Both the position numbers and the translations under genes were made by a program. Positions 63,801-64,000 of a stretch of DNA of 64,000 nt are shown here, in pieces. Position 1 is the first letter of the stretch. The number at the start of each line of letters is the position of its first letter. This DNA comes from Candidatus Gastranaerophilales bacterium (lineage in GTDB: Bacteria; Cyanobacteriota; Vampirovibrionia; Gastranaerophilales; CAJFVJ01). Location: positions 1 to 64,000 of the forward strand of contig CALUSR010000002.1 of assembly GCA_944323485.1 (NCBI GenBank), read 5' to 3'. Below the pieces are notes generated by a model. That model was not told the DNA's origin, ran no database searches, and worked only from the letters and a program-made list of their open reading frames with translations.

Positions 63801-63981
63801 GAGAGCCATCAATCCCTACAACATCGTTTTGTTTCTTTGTCAAATCAGCCTGCAGTTTCTCAATATCTATACCGTTTAAGAGAAAAATCAGCGTATTATC
63901 TACTGATATATCATCACTCAGATAATTACAAACAGTGACATAAGCACTTTTTACATCTTGAATATCCGTCTTAATATTCAT
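60802..63981 (-). CDS. SNF2-family DNA helicase/translocase
   Basis: 1059 aa, no signal. Residues 1-550 are a bacterial SNF2-associated N-terminal region with strand-rich parts. The motor follows: Walker A DDMGLGKTIQVLSLL, motif II VIIDEAQNIKNP, motif III AMTGTPIENRLSELWS, and in the second lobe LLFTQYREMGEIL, ILSLKAGGTGLNLTAA and DRTYRIGQTRNVMVHRLI (motif VI). This matches bacterial HepA/SNF2 proteins near RNA polymerase or DNA repair, but its exact role is unknown. The ATG has a GAAGAG ribosome-binding site just before the window end. Confidence 0.93.
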   Translation of the reverse strand: MNIKTDIQDVKSAYVTVCNYLSDDISVDNTLIFLLNGIDIEKLQADLTKKQNDVVGIDGSHNTGELPPVFLSKLGIEELFQFVDKNPLFFKGKDFKFNLMTLYETVEDDFSSLAFNNNLAVLRNTDFYFYNENNELRVFISPHTNFSFYLKSRGSLFRYKVKMMAVPLKKEGEIIFEEKQGLDIEADVVLEYFLNFSEFVDVPAVSHSSKFLNYIALVVKEAVKNCYFKPFVNYENENIFNIKYELLYANDEIENLVSFIVDFMPETIAFNKDSNTLKNKNFAIELLNKYLDFCLWKFISIKASKLKPNPVLLYFVKKQNYKVMKGSNNVASALSTWFDSIGILKYQYRPLIRVEKITETEFFLNVDIVDTKDTNTGLVNIKDVFDNENFENRKKIISEISAQVYILSKQFERLSFVLYTKTPAKIDLKELFYLIQECSSPWAKAGIEIIIPKDLKNIVRPKILLQTKLNKEVDFTTLFSRTSLISLDDIMNFSYKIALGDTIITPEEFMALSEKAEGLINYRDKYVILKPSEITSLIKQLKKPLHTKMNSLQLLHSALSQTIDDVEVDYDELFRKALVDMINPEETDIPKTLNGELRKYQVNGFKWLYSNTKKHFGCCIADDMGLGKTIQVLSLLLKYKEENKPKTPSIVVVPTTLIGNWQKECEKFAPSLKVCIYHGLDRKLDMKADLIITSYAIVRMDLEVLSKHEYSFVIIDEAQNIKNPQTAQSVAVKTLKGGAYVAMTGTPIENRLSELWSIFDFLNKGYLGTLGEFHSSYSVPIEREKDVETANRLKKVTSPFLMRRLKTDKSIIGDLPEKLVLDDYCNLTKEQAVLYEKTLSNTMNSIKSSSGITRKGNILKLITSLKQICNHPAHFTKEKHFTSESSGKTQMTMEILGNIVDNNEKVLLFTQYREMGEILQQIIAKELNQDASFFHGSLSRIKREELISDFQQNDDRKIMILSLKAGGTGLNLTAAANVIHYDLWWNPAVENQATDRTYRIGQTRNVMVHRLITIGTFEEKIDDILKSKQKLLDMSLFEGEQNITELTDKEIMEIFSLRI

Positions 63982-64000
63982 TTGATTCTCTTCAACGGGG

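Overview
The window looks like a chromosomal segment of a low-GC (roughly one third GC by eye), diderm, non-photosynthetic bacterium. My best guess is Candidatus Gastranaerophilales (Vampirovibrionia/Melainabacteria, gut relatives of Cyanobacteria). The basis is outer-envelope genes (lspA, OmpH/Skp-like, AsmA-like, two TolC-like genes), an SLH-domain protein, a prepilin with an FTLAEV-type N-terminus, and several lineage-type proteins that share a short N-terminal motif ending in F-G or F-K. This placement is inference; no rRNA is present.

Layout. 1-2027: 3' part of a very large coiled-coil gene running off the left edge (minus). 2119-5748: family-4 uracil-DNA glycosylase, a TPR protein and a sugar aminotransferase. 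5843-12122: thioredoxin-like protein, ruvC, NAGPA-type glycosidase, LapA-like protein, RluA-family pseudouridine synthase, lspA, and a sugar dehydrogenase that may partner the aminotransferase. 12229-15104: Nudix, parvulin, two hypothetical genes. 15323-15445: a structured RNA candidate with a terminator. 15515-18798: plsY-der-miaB operon. 18964-20976: exported protein-trxB-ferritin operon. 21074: tRNA-Asn. 22060-28694: glycosyltransferase, alanine/glycine symporter flanked by a decayed piece of the neighbouring AsmA-like gene, then marR-emrB-small protein-AsmA. 28731-30418: repeats, a very AT-rich foreign-looking membrane gene and tRNA-Gln. 30432-38055: accessory stretch of small or lineage-specific genes (kinase-like, ankyrin, DJ-1, Skp, exported nuclease-like, SDR), each closed by strong terminator hairpins. 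38056-41480: a cysteine-rich prepilin-like gene that appears split by a frameshift in a pentanucleotide repeat and by a stop. 41825-47828: five-gene MacAB-TolC type efflux operon with two TolC genes. 47927-50352: bioA and a split chromate transporter. 50407-57375: lineage-specific, SLH and hypothetical genes, including a 941-aa protein with internal duplication. 57393-63981: dicarboxylate/amino-acid symporter, PadR regulator, uppS-rdgB pair and a SNF2-family helicase.

Housekeeping genes cover envelope synthesis (plsY, uppS, lspA), translation (der, miaB, RluA family), DNA repair (ruvC, UDG, Nudix, rdgB, SNF2) and redox/iron handling (trxB, ferritin). The accessory genes between about 28.7 and 41.5 kb and 50.4 and 57.4 kb hold the least-explained biology. 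The most unusual signals are the shared N-terminal motif on otherwise unrelated proteins, the split cysteine-rich prepilin, the gene remnant beside the symporter, and the structured RNA downstream of plsY.
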